Shown here one piece after another: positions 55,948 through 64,000 of a stretch of 64,000 nt of DNA; within the stretch, counting starts at the first letter, position 1; each line of letters opens with the position of its first letter. Origin of the DNA: Flavobacterium sp. I-STPP5a (GTDB lineage Bacteria; Bacteroidota; Bacteroidia; Flavobacteriales; Flavobacteriaceae); NCBI RefSeq assembly GCF_009764685.1, contig NZ_VHLM01000014.1, positions 1-64,000 on the forward strand, written 5' to 3'. A program made the position numbers and the translations under genes. A model generated the notes under the pieces. The model searched no databases. It was not told where the DNA came from and saw only the letters and a program-made list of their open reading frames with translations.

Positions 55948-55998
55948 AAAAAATTCCAAATGCCAATACTAATTTATTGGAATTTGGAATTTTTTTTT
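55948..55998 (+). terminator. Terminator after rny
   Basis: AAAATTCCAAAT/ATTTGGAATTTT, with an inner CCAATA/TATTGG pair, then T8; it lies between convergent rny and xerD. Confidence 0.88.
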
Positions 55999-56010
55999 GA
56001 AGTTCAATTT

Positions 56011-56907
56011 CTACTTCCTAGGGTGAAAACTATTAATTACTTCAGTCAAAAATGTTCGATCAAGATGCACGTATATTTCAGTGGTTGTAATAGACTCGTG
56101 TCCTAACATGAGTTGTATAGCACGTAAATCGGCACCATTTTCTAGTAAATGAGTTGCAAATGAATGCCTAAGTGTATGAGGACTTATGGTTTTATTGAGA
56201 TCAATAGAAACGGCTAAATTTTTTATAATAGTAAAAATCATAGCCCGTGTAAGTTGTTTTCCTCTTCTATTTAAAAAAAGAGTATCCTCAAAACCTTTTT
56301 GAATAGTGATATGGGTTCTTACGGTATTTTTATAAAGGAGAATGTATTTTTGAGTAACATTACTAATTGGGACTAAACGTTGTTTATTTCCTTTACCCGT
56401 GATTTTGATAAAGCCTTCCTCAAAAAACAAATCCGATATCTTTAATGTTACCAGCTCCGAAACCCTTAAACCGCAACCATACAATGTTTCTAGCATAGCA
56501 CGATTGCGTTCTCCCTCATTAGTAGAAAGGTCAATTGCCTGTATCAAACTATCAATTTCTTCTACTGTAAGCGTGTCAGGAAGTTTCCGTCCCGTTTTGG
56601 GTGTTTCAATTAGCTCCATAGGATCATCGTTGCGATAATCTTCAAAAACTAAATATTTAAAAAAGCTTTTTAAACCCGAAATAATTCGAGCCTGCGATCT
56701 CGGATTTACCTCTTTGGCAACACTGTAAATAAATTGCTGGATGATTTCGTCAGTTATTTTTAGAGGAGAAACAACAATTTCATTTTGGGATAAAAAAAGC
56801 AATAAACGCTCTAAATCAAACGAGTAATTTTCTACCGTATTCTTTGACAATCCACGCTCAATCTTTAAGTACGATTGATAACTTTTTATAATACTGTCCC
56901 AATTCAT
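56011..56907 (-). CDS. xerD: Tyrosine recombinase XerD-like
   Basis: A 298-residue protein. N-terminal core-binding domain (about 1-95), and a catalytic domain with Arg148 (GCGLRVSEL), Lys172, His244 and Arg247 (HTLRHSF), His270 (MLGHESI) and Tyr279. All six catalytic positions are present. XerCD resolves chromosome dimers at dif. The standard length and placement near rny and aroQ argue for a housekeeping recombinase, not a mobile integrase. Confidence 0.93.
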   Translation of the reverse strand: MNWDSIIKSYQSYLKIERGLSKNTVENYSFDLERLLLFLSQNEIVVSPLKITDEIIQQFIYSVAKEVNPRSQARIISGLKSFFKYLVFEDYRNDDPMELIETPKTGRKLPDTLTVEEIDSLIQAIDLSTNEGERNRAMLETLYGCGLRVSELVTLKISDLFFEEGFIKITGKGNKQRLVPISNVTQKYILLYKNTVRTHITIQKGFEDTLFLNRRGKQLTRAMIFTIIKNLAVSIDLNKTISPHTLRHSFATHLLENGADLRAIQLMLGHESITTTEIYVHLDRTFLTEVINSFHPRK

Positions 56908-56934
56908 ACTTACAAAGAAACGTATTTTTTAAGC

Positions 56935-56967
56935 ATAAAAAAACCTCCATTTTTAAGAGGAGGTTTC
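56935..56967 (-). terminator. Terminator of the 57-kb barrel gene
   Basis: On the minus strand AAACCTCC/GGAGGTTT, 8-bp stem with a 10-nt loop, then T-run, about 22 bp past the stop of the gene at 56989. Confidence 0.9.
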
Positions 56968-56988
56968 TATACATTAGTCTCAATTTAC

Positions 56989-57519
56989 TTAAAAAGCATA
57001 GCCTAAACCAAATCCAAAATTTGGTAAAACACCACTAGCTTTCAAAGAAGAAGTTGAAGAATTTGAATCTTTATAATTAAAATTGTTATAAGCTACACCT
57101 AAATTTAAGTCAAGTGAAAAACCACTATCCCAAATCCATTGGTATCCTCCTTTTGCTCCAACTTTAAATGATCCAAATTTTGTTTCTTCTGTTGTTGTAC
57201 TCGAATTACTATTTCCTAACTCTACTTTACCTGAAGAATACCCAGCTTGACCACCAGCATAAAACCCCTTTAATGCTTCATTAAAATAATAACGATATTG
57301 AACTTCACCTCCCAAGTTTGAATACTTAGCATCTCCAATTTTAAATCCACCAATTCCAGCTCCCACTAAAAAAGATGTTTTCTCACCTAGTTTAAGTTCG
57401 TAACTTACTAAATCAGTACCACCTAAAACAGATAAAGGATTAACTTTAATGACATTTTCTTGTGCATTAGCAAATCCGAAAGCAAATACAGCCGCAACTG
57501 TTAAAATAATTCTTTTCAT
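56989..57519 (-). CDS. Small outer-membrane beta-barrel protein
   Basis: A 176-residue protein with signal peptide (AVFAFGFANAQ). Glycine and aromatic-rich strands include YELKLGEKTSFLVGAGIGG, EVQYRYYFNEALKGFYAGG, KVGAKGGYQWIWDSGFSLDL, ending GFGLGYAF. The DUF3575-like lipid-facing pattern suggests an eight-stranded barrel. The function is unknown. Confidence 0.78.
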   Translation of the reverse strand: MKRIILTVAAVFAFGFANAQENVIKVNPLSVLGGTDLVSYELKLGEKTSFLVGAGIGGFKIGDAKYSNLGGEVQYRYYFNEALKGFYAGGQAGYSSGKVELGNSNSSTTTEETKFGSFKVGAKGGYQWIWDSGFSLDLNLGVAYNNFNYKDSNSSTSSLKASGVLPNFGFGLGYAF

Positions 57520-58010
57520 TTTGTTGTTTTTTTGTTTAATTATGTATCATATATATATAAACCGTTATTTTTAAAAAAATTTTTAATAAGATTTTTATAG
57601 AATAAGAAGATAAAAAACTGTAATATTTCAGACACACATTAACCATAAAAACCTATCCATTAACAACTTAACAAACTACCATATAACGGAAATTAGTGAG
57701 ATAAAAAAAATTAGAAAACAATATAAAAAAAATAAGATAAATATTAATAATTTATTTATTTAAATATTAATTTTAAACACAAAAAGGTCTCGTTTTCATC
57801 AAAAATATAGCGCATTATTACACTTTAAAACAAACCTTTTGCTTGTAAGTTTAAAAACAAATTTTTCACTAAAGAAAAGAACAATTAAACACTTCTTGGA
57901 ACAGTTATTGAAACGTTAAAAATTGAGAGTAGCAGCAATAATTTTGAAACAAAATAGTTTTCAAGTAATGTGCTTTGACACTAACAACAATAATTATAAA
58001 AATGTAAATT
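57520..58010. other. 491-bp AT-rich intergenic region
   Basis: It lies between divergent barrel genes. It is very AT-rich with A/T tracts and short ORF-less stretches. No convincing TAnnTTTG box, RNA structure or gene was found. The upstream regions of both genes must lie here. Confidence 0.6.
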
Positions 58011-58574
58011 ATGAAAAGAATACTTTTAGCAACAATCGTATTGTTTGCAGCTACTGCTAACATACAAGCGCAAGCCATTAAGTTTGGATTGAAAGCCGGT
58101 TTAAATTACGCAAATCAGTCAGGTAGTGATATTGGAACTAGCCTTATTGATTATAAAAAAGAGGCTATTACTAGTTATCATGCTGGTTTAATTGCAGAAA
58201 TAAAATTAACCGATGGATTTGCTGTTCAACCCGAACTATTATATTCCACCCAAGGTGCTTCCTATGAAAATGCAGGAGAAGAATTTAAAAATGAATTAGG
58301 ATATATTTCTATTCCTGTAATGGCAAAATTCAGCCTTAACAACAGCATTAGTTTAGACCTTGGTCCTCAGGCTTCTTTTTTATTGAGTGAAAGAAAAAAT
58401 GTTAATTTTAAAGAAGCCGAAACATTTGAATTTGGCGCTGCTGCAGGTTTGACCTTAAATATCACTAAAGGTTTATTCATACAAGGTAGATATGTACTAG
58501 GATTAACCGAAGCTACTAAAGATGCTGAAGTCAAAAATTCAGTAGTCCAGTTATCAGCTGGTTTTAAATTCTAA
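58011..58574 (+). CDS. Outer-membrane barrel, PorT-like family
   Basis: A 187-residue protein with signal peptide (ILLATIVLFAATANIQAQ). Typical strands are FGLKAGLNYANQSG, SYHAGLIAEIKL, FAVQPELLYSTQGASYE and ISIPVMAKFSLNNSISLDLG, ending VVQLSAGFKF. The 'KAGLN..QPELLYS..IPVMAK' pattern is that of the PorT/OMP_b-brl_2 family. It is probably a small structural barrel; a T9SS PorT role is not implied without synteny. Confidence 0.82.
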   Translation: MKRILLATIVLFAATANIQAQAIKFGLKAGLNYANQSGSDIGTSLIDYKKEAITSYHAGLIAEIKLTDGFAVQPELLYSTQGASYENAGEEFKNELGYISIPVMAKFSLNNSISLDLGPQASFLLSERKNVNFKEAETFEFGAAAGLTLNITKGLFIQGRYVLGLTEATKDAEVKNSVVQLSAGFKF

Positions 58575-58596
58575 AAATATTTATAATTAAATTGTA

Positions 58597-58628
58597 AAAC
58601 CGTTCTAATTTATAGAACGGTTTTTTTA
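58597..58628 (+). terminator. Rho-independent terminator
   Basis: AAACCGTTCTA/TAGAACGGTTT, 11-bp stem with a 5-nt loop, then T-run. Confidence 0.93.
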
Positions 58629-58648
58629 TTTTTACCAAAATCAATATT

Positions 58649-59068
58649 ATGAAAATAGGTATTATCAATGGTCCAAACCTAAATTTATTAGGAAAACGCG
58701 AACCTGAGGTTTATGGAAACCAAACATTTGAAGACTACTTCACTATTTTAGAAAAAAAATACATGAACGTTGAGTTCCGTTATTTTCAGAGTAATATTGA
58801 AGGTGAATTGATTGATAAAATACAAGAATTTGGTTTTTCATTTGATGGTATCATTCTCAATGCTGGTGCATACACACATACCTCTATAGGAATAGGAGAT
58901 GCTGTAAAAGCAATAACAACTCCCGTAATTGAAGTTCATATTTCGAATACGTTTTCAAGAGAAAGCTTTAGACATCAATCCTATATTTCTGGAAATGCCA
59001 AAGGTGTTATTCTAGGTTTTGGTTTGCAAAGTTATGATTTAGCTGTACTTTCTTTTGAACAAAAATAA
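58649..59068 (+). CDS. aroQ: Type II 3-dehydroquinate dehydratase AroQ
   Basis: A 139-residue protein: IINGPNLNLLGKREPEVYG (Arg and Tyr of the active site lid), FRYFQSNIEGELID, ILNAGAYTHTSIGIGDA, EVHISNTFSRESFRHQS (catalytic His and serine region). It dehydrates 3-dehydroquinate to 3-dehydroshikimate in the shikimate pathway. It is a single gene. Confidence 0.96.
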   Translation: MKIGIINGPNLNLLGKREPEVYGNQTFEDYFTILEKKYMNVEFRYFQSNIEGELIDKIQEFGFSFDGIILNAGAYTHTSIGIGDAVKAITTPVIEVHISNTFSRESFRHQSYISGNAKGVILGFGLQSYDLAVLSFEQK

Positions 59069-59128
59069 TTAACAATTCACTAAGATATTGTTTAACAAAT
59101 AATTAAGAGGCTATTTTAAATGTACTAC

Positions 59129-59136
59129 TATTTTTG
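59129..59136 (+). promoter_or_regulatory. -7 box before the DUF5686 gene
   Basis: TATTTTTG fits TAnnTTTG and sits 17 bp before ATG 59154, supporting that start over the GTG at 59136, which overlaps the box. No clear -33. Confidence 0.5.
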
Positions 59137-59153
59137 TGGAAGAAAAAACTTTC

Positions 59154-61640
59154 ATGAAAAAATACTACCTCTTACTCTTATTAGTTTCTACATTTGTTTG
59201 CCAAGCGCAAATAAAAGGAAATGTCACTGACGAAAAAGGCAATCCGTTAGCATTTGTAAACATCTTTCAAGAAGATACTTATAATGGAACTACCTCAAAC
59301 GAATTAGGGAATTACGAATTTAATGTACTCTCAAAGGGAAAACAAACCTTAGTTTTTCAATTTTTAGGATTCAAAACTCAAAAAATTGCTATTGAAACTG
59401 CAAAGCTACCTTATACTTTGAATGTTAAACTAGTTGAGGAAAGTTTTTCACTAAATGAAGTAATCATAAATACTAAAAGCAATCCAGCCATTGCCATTAT
59501 AAAAAATGCTATTGCAAATAGGGATTCTAATACTAAAAACACCAATAAATACCGTGCAGATTTCTATTCCCGTGGTATATTTAAGCTGAAAAATGCTCCT
59601 AAAAAAATCTTTGGCCAAAAAATAGGCGATTTAAATGGCGCATTAGACTCAACAGGGACAGGAATTATATCTTTATCTGAAACATTTTCTAAAATTATTT
59701 ATGAAAAACCCAATAAACTGAGTGAAGTAGTAATGGCATCAAAAGTAAGCGGTAACAATAACGGATACAGTTACAACACCGCACGATCCTCTTTTTATGA
59801 TTTTTATGATAATACAATTGACTTTGGCATAGCAATGATTTCGCCAATAGCCAGCAACGCATTGAATTACTACAATTACAAACTAGAAAGCACTTTTTTT
59901 GATGACAAGAATAAGATGGTCAATAAAATTAAGGTTAGTGCAAAACGAGATAGCGAACCGGTTTTTGAAGGATATATCTACATTGTTGAGGATTCTTGGG
60001 CTATTTATGCCGTAGAACTTGACATTAAAGGATATAGAATAAAAGAAGATTTTCTTGATGTAATGACTTTAAAACAAAATTTTAGTTACAATAATAATTC
60101 GAAAATTTGGACAAAAAACACGCAGAGTCTCGAGATTACGGCAGGAGCGTTTGGAATAAAATTTAACGGAAAATACAACTATGTGTATAATAATTATGAA
60201 TTTGTAACTTCTTTTGCTCCCAAAACGTTTACTAATGAAATTACAAAAATTGAACTAAATGCTAACAAAAAAGACAGCACGTTCTGGAATAGTAACAGAC
60301 CAATTCCCTTAACAAGTGAAGAAAATTTAGATTATTATAGAAAGGATAGTATTTACACCGTTCGAAATTCAAAAAAATATTTAGATTCCATTGATAAGAA
60401 AAACAATAAATTTAATCCACTCAAACTGCTAACTGGATATACATTTAAAAATAGTTCCCAAAAATATAGTTTTAGTTATGCTGGGTTGGTCAATATAGGT
60501 TCTCTTAGTTTTAATACTGTTCAGGGGTACAATCTTGATTCGGGTTTTAAATATACAAACTGGAAAAATCAAGAAAAAAAAGGCATTTACACCTCATTGA
60601 GTACCACGTTTAACTATGGTTTTTCAGAGGATAGATTGCGTGTAATGGGACAATTCCTTCATAGATTTAACAATCAAAATTATGCAACTTTTTATGTAAT
60701 GGGTGGAAGTTCTGTAAAACAATTCAATCCAAGTGAACCCATTAGCAAAATAGTTAACAGCATCAGTTCTCTTTACTTTAAGAATAATTTCATGAAACTA
60801 TACAACCTAGAGTCTATGACTATTGGTTTTACACAAGACATTGCAAATGGCGTTAACCTAAATAGTAGAATAGATTATCAACAACGCAAACCTTTATTCA
60901 ATTCAACTAATTATTCGTTGTTTAATAAATCTGATTTTTATACATCAAATAACCCCTTGGACCCTACTAATTATAGTACAACTGCTTTTGAACAACATCA
61001 TTTAACTAAATTAAATTTACTTTTTAAAATCAATTTTGGCAATAAATATTCCTCCAGACCTGATGGTAAATTCAATATTAGAAACGAAAAATATCCAACG
61101 CTTTATGTAGCCTATGAGAAAGCCATTGGCGCAAGCGAAAAAAAATATGAATATGACTATTTCAACCTGCGCGCTACTTATGATTTAAAATTAGGAAACA
61201 AAGGAGTTCTTGGCGTGAATGCAAAAGCAGGTGTATTTTTAAATGCTCAAAATATTGCTTTTATGGATTACAAACATTTTAATGGAAACCAAACAAGTAT
61301 TGGGCAAACTGAACGTTATTTGAATGTTTTTAACTTGCTGCCTTACTATTCCAGCAGTACTAATGACCGTTTTGCAGAAGCCCACGCTGAATATAATGAC
61401 AAAGGGTATATTATGAATAAAATTCCATTATTAAATAAATTAAAAGCTACTTTAAATATAGGAGCTCATGCGCTATCCTTACCTGATAAAAAACCGTATT
61501 CTGAAATGAGTATTGGTCTAGATAATATAGGAATTGGGAAATTTAAAATGTTTAGAATAGATTATGTCCGCTCCTATCAAAATGGTTTTAAAGGTGACGG
61601 AGTGGTTTTTGGACTTAAATTTTTAAACATAATTGATTAA
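59154..61640 (+). CDS. DUF5686 and carboxypeptidase-regulatory-like domain protein
   Basis: 828 residues from ATG 59154 with a signal peptide (LLLLLVSTFVCQAQ). A carboxypeptidase-regulatory-like domain (IKGNVTDEKGNPLAFVNIF) is followed by the DUF5686 region (about 110 onward: NPAIAIIKNAIANRDSN, KYRADFYSRGIFKL, FYDNTIDFG) and a C-terminal barrel-like part ending VVFGLKFLNIID. It is probably an outer-membrane protein typical of Bacteroidota. The function is unknown; it is not a TonB receptor, as no plug is seen. Confidence 0.88.
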   Translation: MKKYYLLLLLVSTFVCQAQIKGNVTDEKGNPLAFVNIFQEDTYNGTTSNELGNYEFNVLSKGKQTLVFQFLGFKTQKIAIETAKLPYTLNVKLVEESFSLNEVIINTKSNPAIAIIKNAIANRDSNTKNTNKYRADFYSRGIFKLKNAPKKIFGQKIGDLNGALDSTGTGIISLSETFSKIIYEKPNKLSEVVMASKVSGNNNGYSYNTARSSFYDFYDNTIDFGIAMISPIASNALNYYNYKLESTFFDDKNKMVNKIKVSAKRDSEPVFEGYIYIVEDSWAIYAVELDIKGYRIKEDFLDVMTLKQNFSYNNNSKIWTKNTQSLEITAGAFGIKFNGKYNYVYNNYEFVTSFAPKTFTNEITKIELNANKKDSTFWNSNRPIPLTSEENLDYYRKDSIYTVRNSKKYLDSIDKKNNKFNPLKLLTGYTFKNSSQKYSFSYAGLVNIGSLSFNTVQGYNLDSGFKYTNWKNQEKKGIYTSLSTTFNYGFSEDRLRVMGQFLHRFNNQNYATFYVMGGSSVKQFNPSEPISKIVNSISSLYFKNNFMKLYNLESMTIGFTQDIANGVNLNSRIDYQQRKPLFNSTNYSLFNKSDFYTSNNPLDPTNYSTTAFEQHHLTKLNLLFKINFGNKYSSRPDGKFNIRNEKYPTLYVAYEKAIGASEKKYEYDYFNLRATYDLKLGNKGVLGVNAKAGVFLNAQNIAFMDYKHFNGNQTSIGQTERYLNVFNLLPYYSSSTNDRFAEAHAEYNDKGYIMNKIPLLNKLKATLNIGAHALSLPDKKPYSEMSIGLDNIGIGKFKMFRIDYVRSYQNGFKGDGVVFGLKFLNIID

Positions 61641-61685
61641 AACACTACGTAGTTTTATCACAACAAACAACAACTCACAATACAT

Positions 61686-61722
61686 AAAAAAGGCACCTGA
61701 AAATAATCTCGGTGCCTTTTTT
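61686..61722. terminator. Bidirectional terminator
   Basis: AAAAAAGGCACC/GGTGCCTTTTTT, 12-bp stem with a 13-nt loop, T-runs on both strands, between the convergent DUF5686 and cation transporter genes. Confidence 0.93.
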
Positions 61723-61734
61723 ATTTGTGTAAAT

Positions 61735-62559
61735 TTACTCATGAGGTTCTACATGAATCAATACATGTCCTAATTCTGGGATTTGTTCTCTTAAGGTATC
61801 TTTGAGTTTGTGAGCAAGGTCATGACCTTCCTTTACGGTTATATTTGAGTTCACTGTTGCATGTAAATCAACATGGTATTGCATGCCTGCCTTTCGGATA
61901 AAACATTTTTCGGTATCTAAAATTCCGTCAACTTGAACAGATACTTCTCTAATATGTTCAATCAAATCATCGTATAAATGTTCATCCATGATTTCGCCAA
62001 GAGCAGGTCGGAAAATTAAATAACTATTATACAATATAAATCCAGATGCAAAAAGTGCCGCCCAATCATCGGCAGCTTCGTAACCATTACCTAAAATTAA
62101 AGCAATAGAAATCCCCAAAAAAGCAGCTACCGAAGTGATGGCATCACTCCTATGGTGCCAAGCATCGGCTTTTAATGAAGAACTATTAGTCTCTATACTG
62201 CGTTTCATAACTACTCGAAAGGAATACTCTTTCCAAATAATTATGGCGCCAAGAACAATTAGTGTCCAAGGCTTTGGCAATTGATGCGGTGTACCAATAT
62301 TAATGATGCTTTCATAAGCAATTATTGTTGCCGAAGTTATCAAAAACCCCACTACCAAGAACGTAATCAATGGCTCAGCCCTACCGTGTCCGTACGGATG
62401 ATTCTCATCAGCAGGTTTATTGGAATATTTAATTCCGAACAAGACTAAAAATGATGCAAAAATGTCTGTTGTAGACTCGATAGCATCAGCAATCAAAGCG
62501 TATGAATTGCCAAAAAAACCTGCAAATCCTTTTATAATGGCCAAAGTTGTGTTGCCCAC
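61735..62559 (-). CDS. Cation diffusion facilitator transporter, N-terminus possibly damaged
   Basis: A 274-residue ORF from GTG 62559. CDF motifs: NSYALIADAIESTTDIF (first metal Asp pair region), DENHPYGHGRAEPL, DAWHHRSDAITS (second HxxxD site), and the cytoplasmic domain QYHVDLHATV...HDLAHKLKD. It exports divalent metals such as Zn2+ in exchange for protons. The frame stays coding-like upstream of the GTG (QTAIRATYFSI, 62592-62560) back to a TAA (62595-62593), three codons after an ATG at 62604. The native start is therefore uncertain and helix 1 may be shortened. Confidence 0.8.
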   Translation of the reverse strand: MGNTTLAIIKGFAGFFGNSYALIADAIESTTDIFASFLVLFGIKYSNKPADENHPYGHGRAEPLITFLVVGFLITSATIIAYESIINIGTPHQLPKPWTLIVLGAIIIWKEYSFRVVMKRSIETNSSSLKADAWHHRSDAITSVAAFLGISIALILGNGYEAADDWAALFASGFILYNSYLIFRPALGEIMDEHLYDDLIEHIREVSVQVDGILDTEKCFIRKAGMQYHVDLHATVNSNITVKEGHDLAHKLKDTLREQIPELGHVLIHVEPHE

Positions 62560-62623
62560 AATACTAAAATAAGTAGCCCTAATTGCTGTTTGTTATCTTG
62601 ACATTTGTTTCGTTTAAAAAAGA

Positions 62624-62679
62624 ATCGTTTAAATAAACCACTTGCTTTTTTGTATTGCTAGATGGTTTATTTAAACGAT
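62624..62679 (-). terminator. Large perfect hairpin after murA
   Basis: A 17-bp perfect inverted repeat (ATCGTTTAAATAAACCA at 62624, its complement at 62663) with a 22-nt loop. On the minus strand, T6 follows the stem (TTCTTTTTT), so it can terminate murA. A partial third copy TCGTTTAAA starts at 62610. The stem length is unusual for a plain terminator in this window. Confidence 0.75.
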
Positions 62680-62699
62680 GTATTAAGAATTGAGTAGGT

Positions 62700-64000
62700 T
62701 TACGCTCTAACGATTTGAGCGCCAATAGCTCTCAAACGTTCATCAATACGCTCATACCCTCTATCTATTTGTTCAATATTTTGTATGGTACTTGTTCCTT
62801 TTGCAGAAAGCGCAGCAATTAACAATGATATACCAGCACGAATATCTGGTGATGACATGGTTGTAGCCTTCAGTTGTGACTTAAAATCATGTCCCATAAC
62901 TACAGCACGGTGTGGATCACATAACATGATTTTAGCACCCATGTCAATTAGTTTATCAACAAAAAACAAACGACTTTCAAACATTTTTTGGTGAATCAAA
63001 ACATCACCTCTTGCTTGTGTAGCCACTACAAGTACAATACTCAATAAATCTGGTGTAAATCCAGGCCATGGTGCATCAGCAATGGTAAGAATAGAACCAT
63101 CAATATCTGTTTTTACTTCATACCCATTTACATGAGCAGGAATGTAAATATCATCTCCACGGCGCTCTAGGGTAATTCCTAACTTTCTAAATGTATTTGG
63201 GATTACTCCAAGGTTGTCCCAACTAACATTTTTTATAGTAATTTCAGATTTTGTCATGGCAGCAAGACCAATCCAACTTCCTATTTCAATCATATCTGGA
63301 AGAATTCTGTGCTCACAACCACCTAAGCTTTCTACCCCTTCAATAGTCAATAAATTTGATCCTACTCCGGTGATATTTGCGCCCATTGAGTTCAGCATTT
63401 TACACAATTGCTGTAAATAAGGTTCACAAGCAGCATTGTATACCGTTGTTCTTCCTTTTGCTAAAACGGCTGCCATTACAATATTTGCAGTTCCCGTAAC
63501 TGATGCTTCATCTAATAACATATCAGCTCCAACTAATCCGTCAGCAGCTTCAACACCATAAAAGTGATCTTCTCTATTGTATCTAAACTTAGCTCCAAGG
63601 TTAATGAAACCTTCAAAATGAGTATCTAATCTTCGTCTTCCGATTTTGTCGCCACCCGGTTTTGGAATATATCCTTTTCCAAATCTTGCTAACAAAGGTC
63701 CAACAATCATGATAGATCCTCTAAGTGATCCACCTTCTTTCTTAAAAGCTTCAGTCTCCAGGTATTGAATATTTACCTCATCTGCCTGAAAAGTGTAAGA
63801 ACCTGAACCTGTTTTTTGAATTTTAACACCCAAATTACCTAATAAAGTGATCAATTTATTAATGTCAATAATATCTGGAATATTATTAATAATAACTTTT
63901 TCAGGTGTTAATAAAACAGCACACAATATTTGTAATGCTTCATTTTTTGCGCCCTGTGGAGTGATTTCTCCTTGAAGACTAATGCCTCCCTCTATTTTGA
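62700..64000 (-). CDS. murA: UDP-N-acetylglucosamine 1-carboxyvinyltransferase MurA, 5' end outside window
   Basis: The frame is open to the window edge, giving about 433 visible residues starting KIEGGISLQG; only a few N-terminal residues are missing. Substrate residues KNE (Lys22-Asn23 region) and the loop PLLARFGKGYIPKPGGDKIG are visible. The active-site cysteine (Cys115 of E. coli, in GGCAIG) is Asp here (GGDKIG). The Asp variant is catalytically competent but not alkylated by fosfomycin. MurA commits UDP-GlcNAc to peptidoglycan synthesis. Confidence 0.95.
   Translation of the reverse strand, partial: KIEGGISLQGEITPQGAKNEALQILCAVLLTPEKVIINNIPDIIDINKLITLLGNLGVKIQKTGSGSYTFQADEVNIQYLETEAFKKEGGSLRGSIMIVGPLLARFGKGYIPKPGGDKIGRRRLDTHFEGFINLGAKFRYNREDHFYGVEAADGLVGADMLLDEASVTGTANIVMAAVLAKGRTTVYNAACEPYLQQLCKMLNSMGANITGVGSNLLTIEGVESLGGCEHRILPDMIEIGSWIGLAAMTKSEITIKNVSWDNLGVIPNTFRKLGITLERRGDDIYIPAHVNGYEVKTDIDGSILTIADAPWPGFTPDLLSIVLVVATQARGDVLIHQKMFESRLFFVDKLIDMGAKIMLCDPHRAVVMGHDFKSQLKATTMSSPDIRAGISLLIAALSAKGTSTIQNIEQIDRGYERIDERLRAIGAQIVRA

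Noticed and set aside
56011..56907. Tyrosine recombinase as a sign of an integrated mobile element
   Set aside because: Standard XerD length and motifs, core-gene neighbours, no tRNA or att repeats or phage genes nearby.

Overview
The window is a chromosomal segment of a Bacteroidota bacterium, most likely Flavobacterium or a close relative. The evidence is AT-rich DNA, type IX secretion (T9SS) C-terminal sorting domains, a SusC-like TonB-dependent receptor, DUF4199 and DUF5686 proteins, a GlmU-like protein of the Bacteroidota type, and repeated TAnnTTTG promoter elements (the Bacteroidota sigma-A -7 box) with few strong Shine-Dalgarno sites. Genes are dense on both strands. I see no rRNA, tRNA, CRISPR array, phage or intact insertion sequence.

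Layout. 1-8.4 kb: the 3' part of a giant SprB-like T9SS adhesin built of near-identical 246-bp repeats plus five 231-bp MBG repeats, an outer-membrane barrel, a gap with a possible decayed STAS-domain fragment, and a T9SS-secreted endonuclease/exonuclease/phosphatase-family enzyme. 8.5-10.9 kb: rmuC, a small membrane protein, a hotdog thioesterase. 11-26.9 kb: a light and photodamage island. It holds a TIGR01777 epimerase; an operon of TetR regulator, ABC1 kinase-like protein, DUF2256 micro-protein, CRY-DASH, a second atypical cryptochrome/photolyase, a DUF2805 protein, an SDR without its catalytic Tyr, and FolE; then an SDR-DUF2867 protein, and on the other strand a class I photolyase with an SRPBCC protein, crtZ, crtB, crtI, a MerR-B12 (CarH-type) photoreceptor regulator and a Kir-type channel. 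27-40 kb: hydrolases, a YkgJ protein, carB, rpmH, small proteins, pirin, an ABC-F protein, a GlmU-like protein and rpmE type B. 40.5-48.4 kb: membrane protein, glycosyltransferase, phosphohexomutase, ABC exporter, aspartyl protease, DUF2971. 48.4-53.4 kb: EF-hand-like lipoprotein, TonB receptor, M23 peptidase. 53.5-56.9 kb: ZapB-like coiled coil, zapA, a 6S-like RNA, rny and xerD. 57-64 kb: two small barrels, aroQ, DUF5686 protein, a CDF transporter with a damaged N-terminus, and the 3' part of murA.

How the genes may work together. The photo-island looks like one physiological unit. An adenosylcobalamin-dependent repressor (Wx9EH motif intact) sits directly upstream of crtI-crtB-crtZ. The neighbouring operons carry three flavin photolyase/cryptochrome proteins, their usual small companions, and a GTP cyclohydrolase that could supply a folate or pterin antenna. 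Candidate palindromic operators lie in front of the regulator gene and in front of the TetR/cryptochrome operon. Two copies of a structured intergenic repeat family (near 22.0 and 42.1 kb) share conserved arms around different central hairpins.

All family calls were made by reading motifs by eye. No database search was run.
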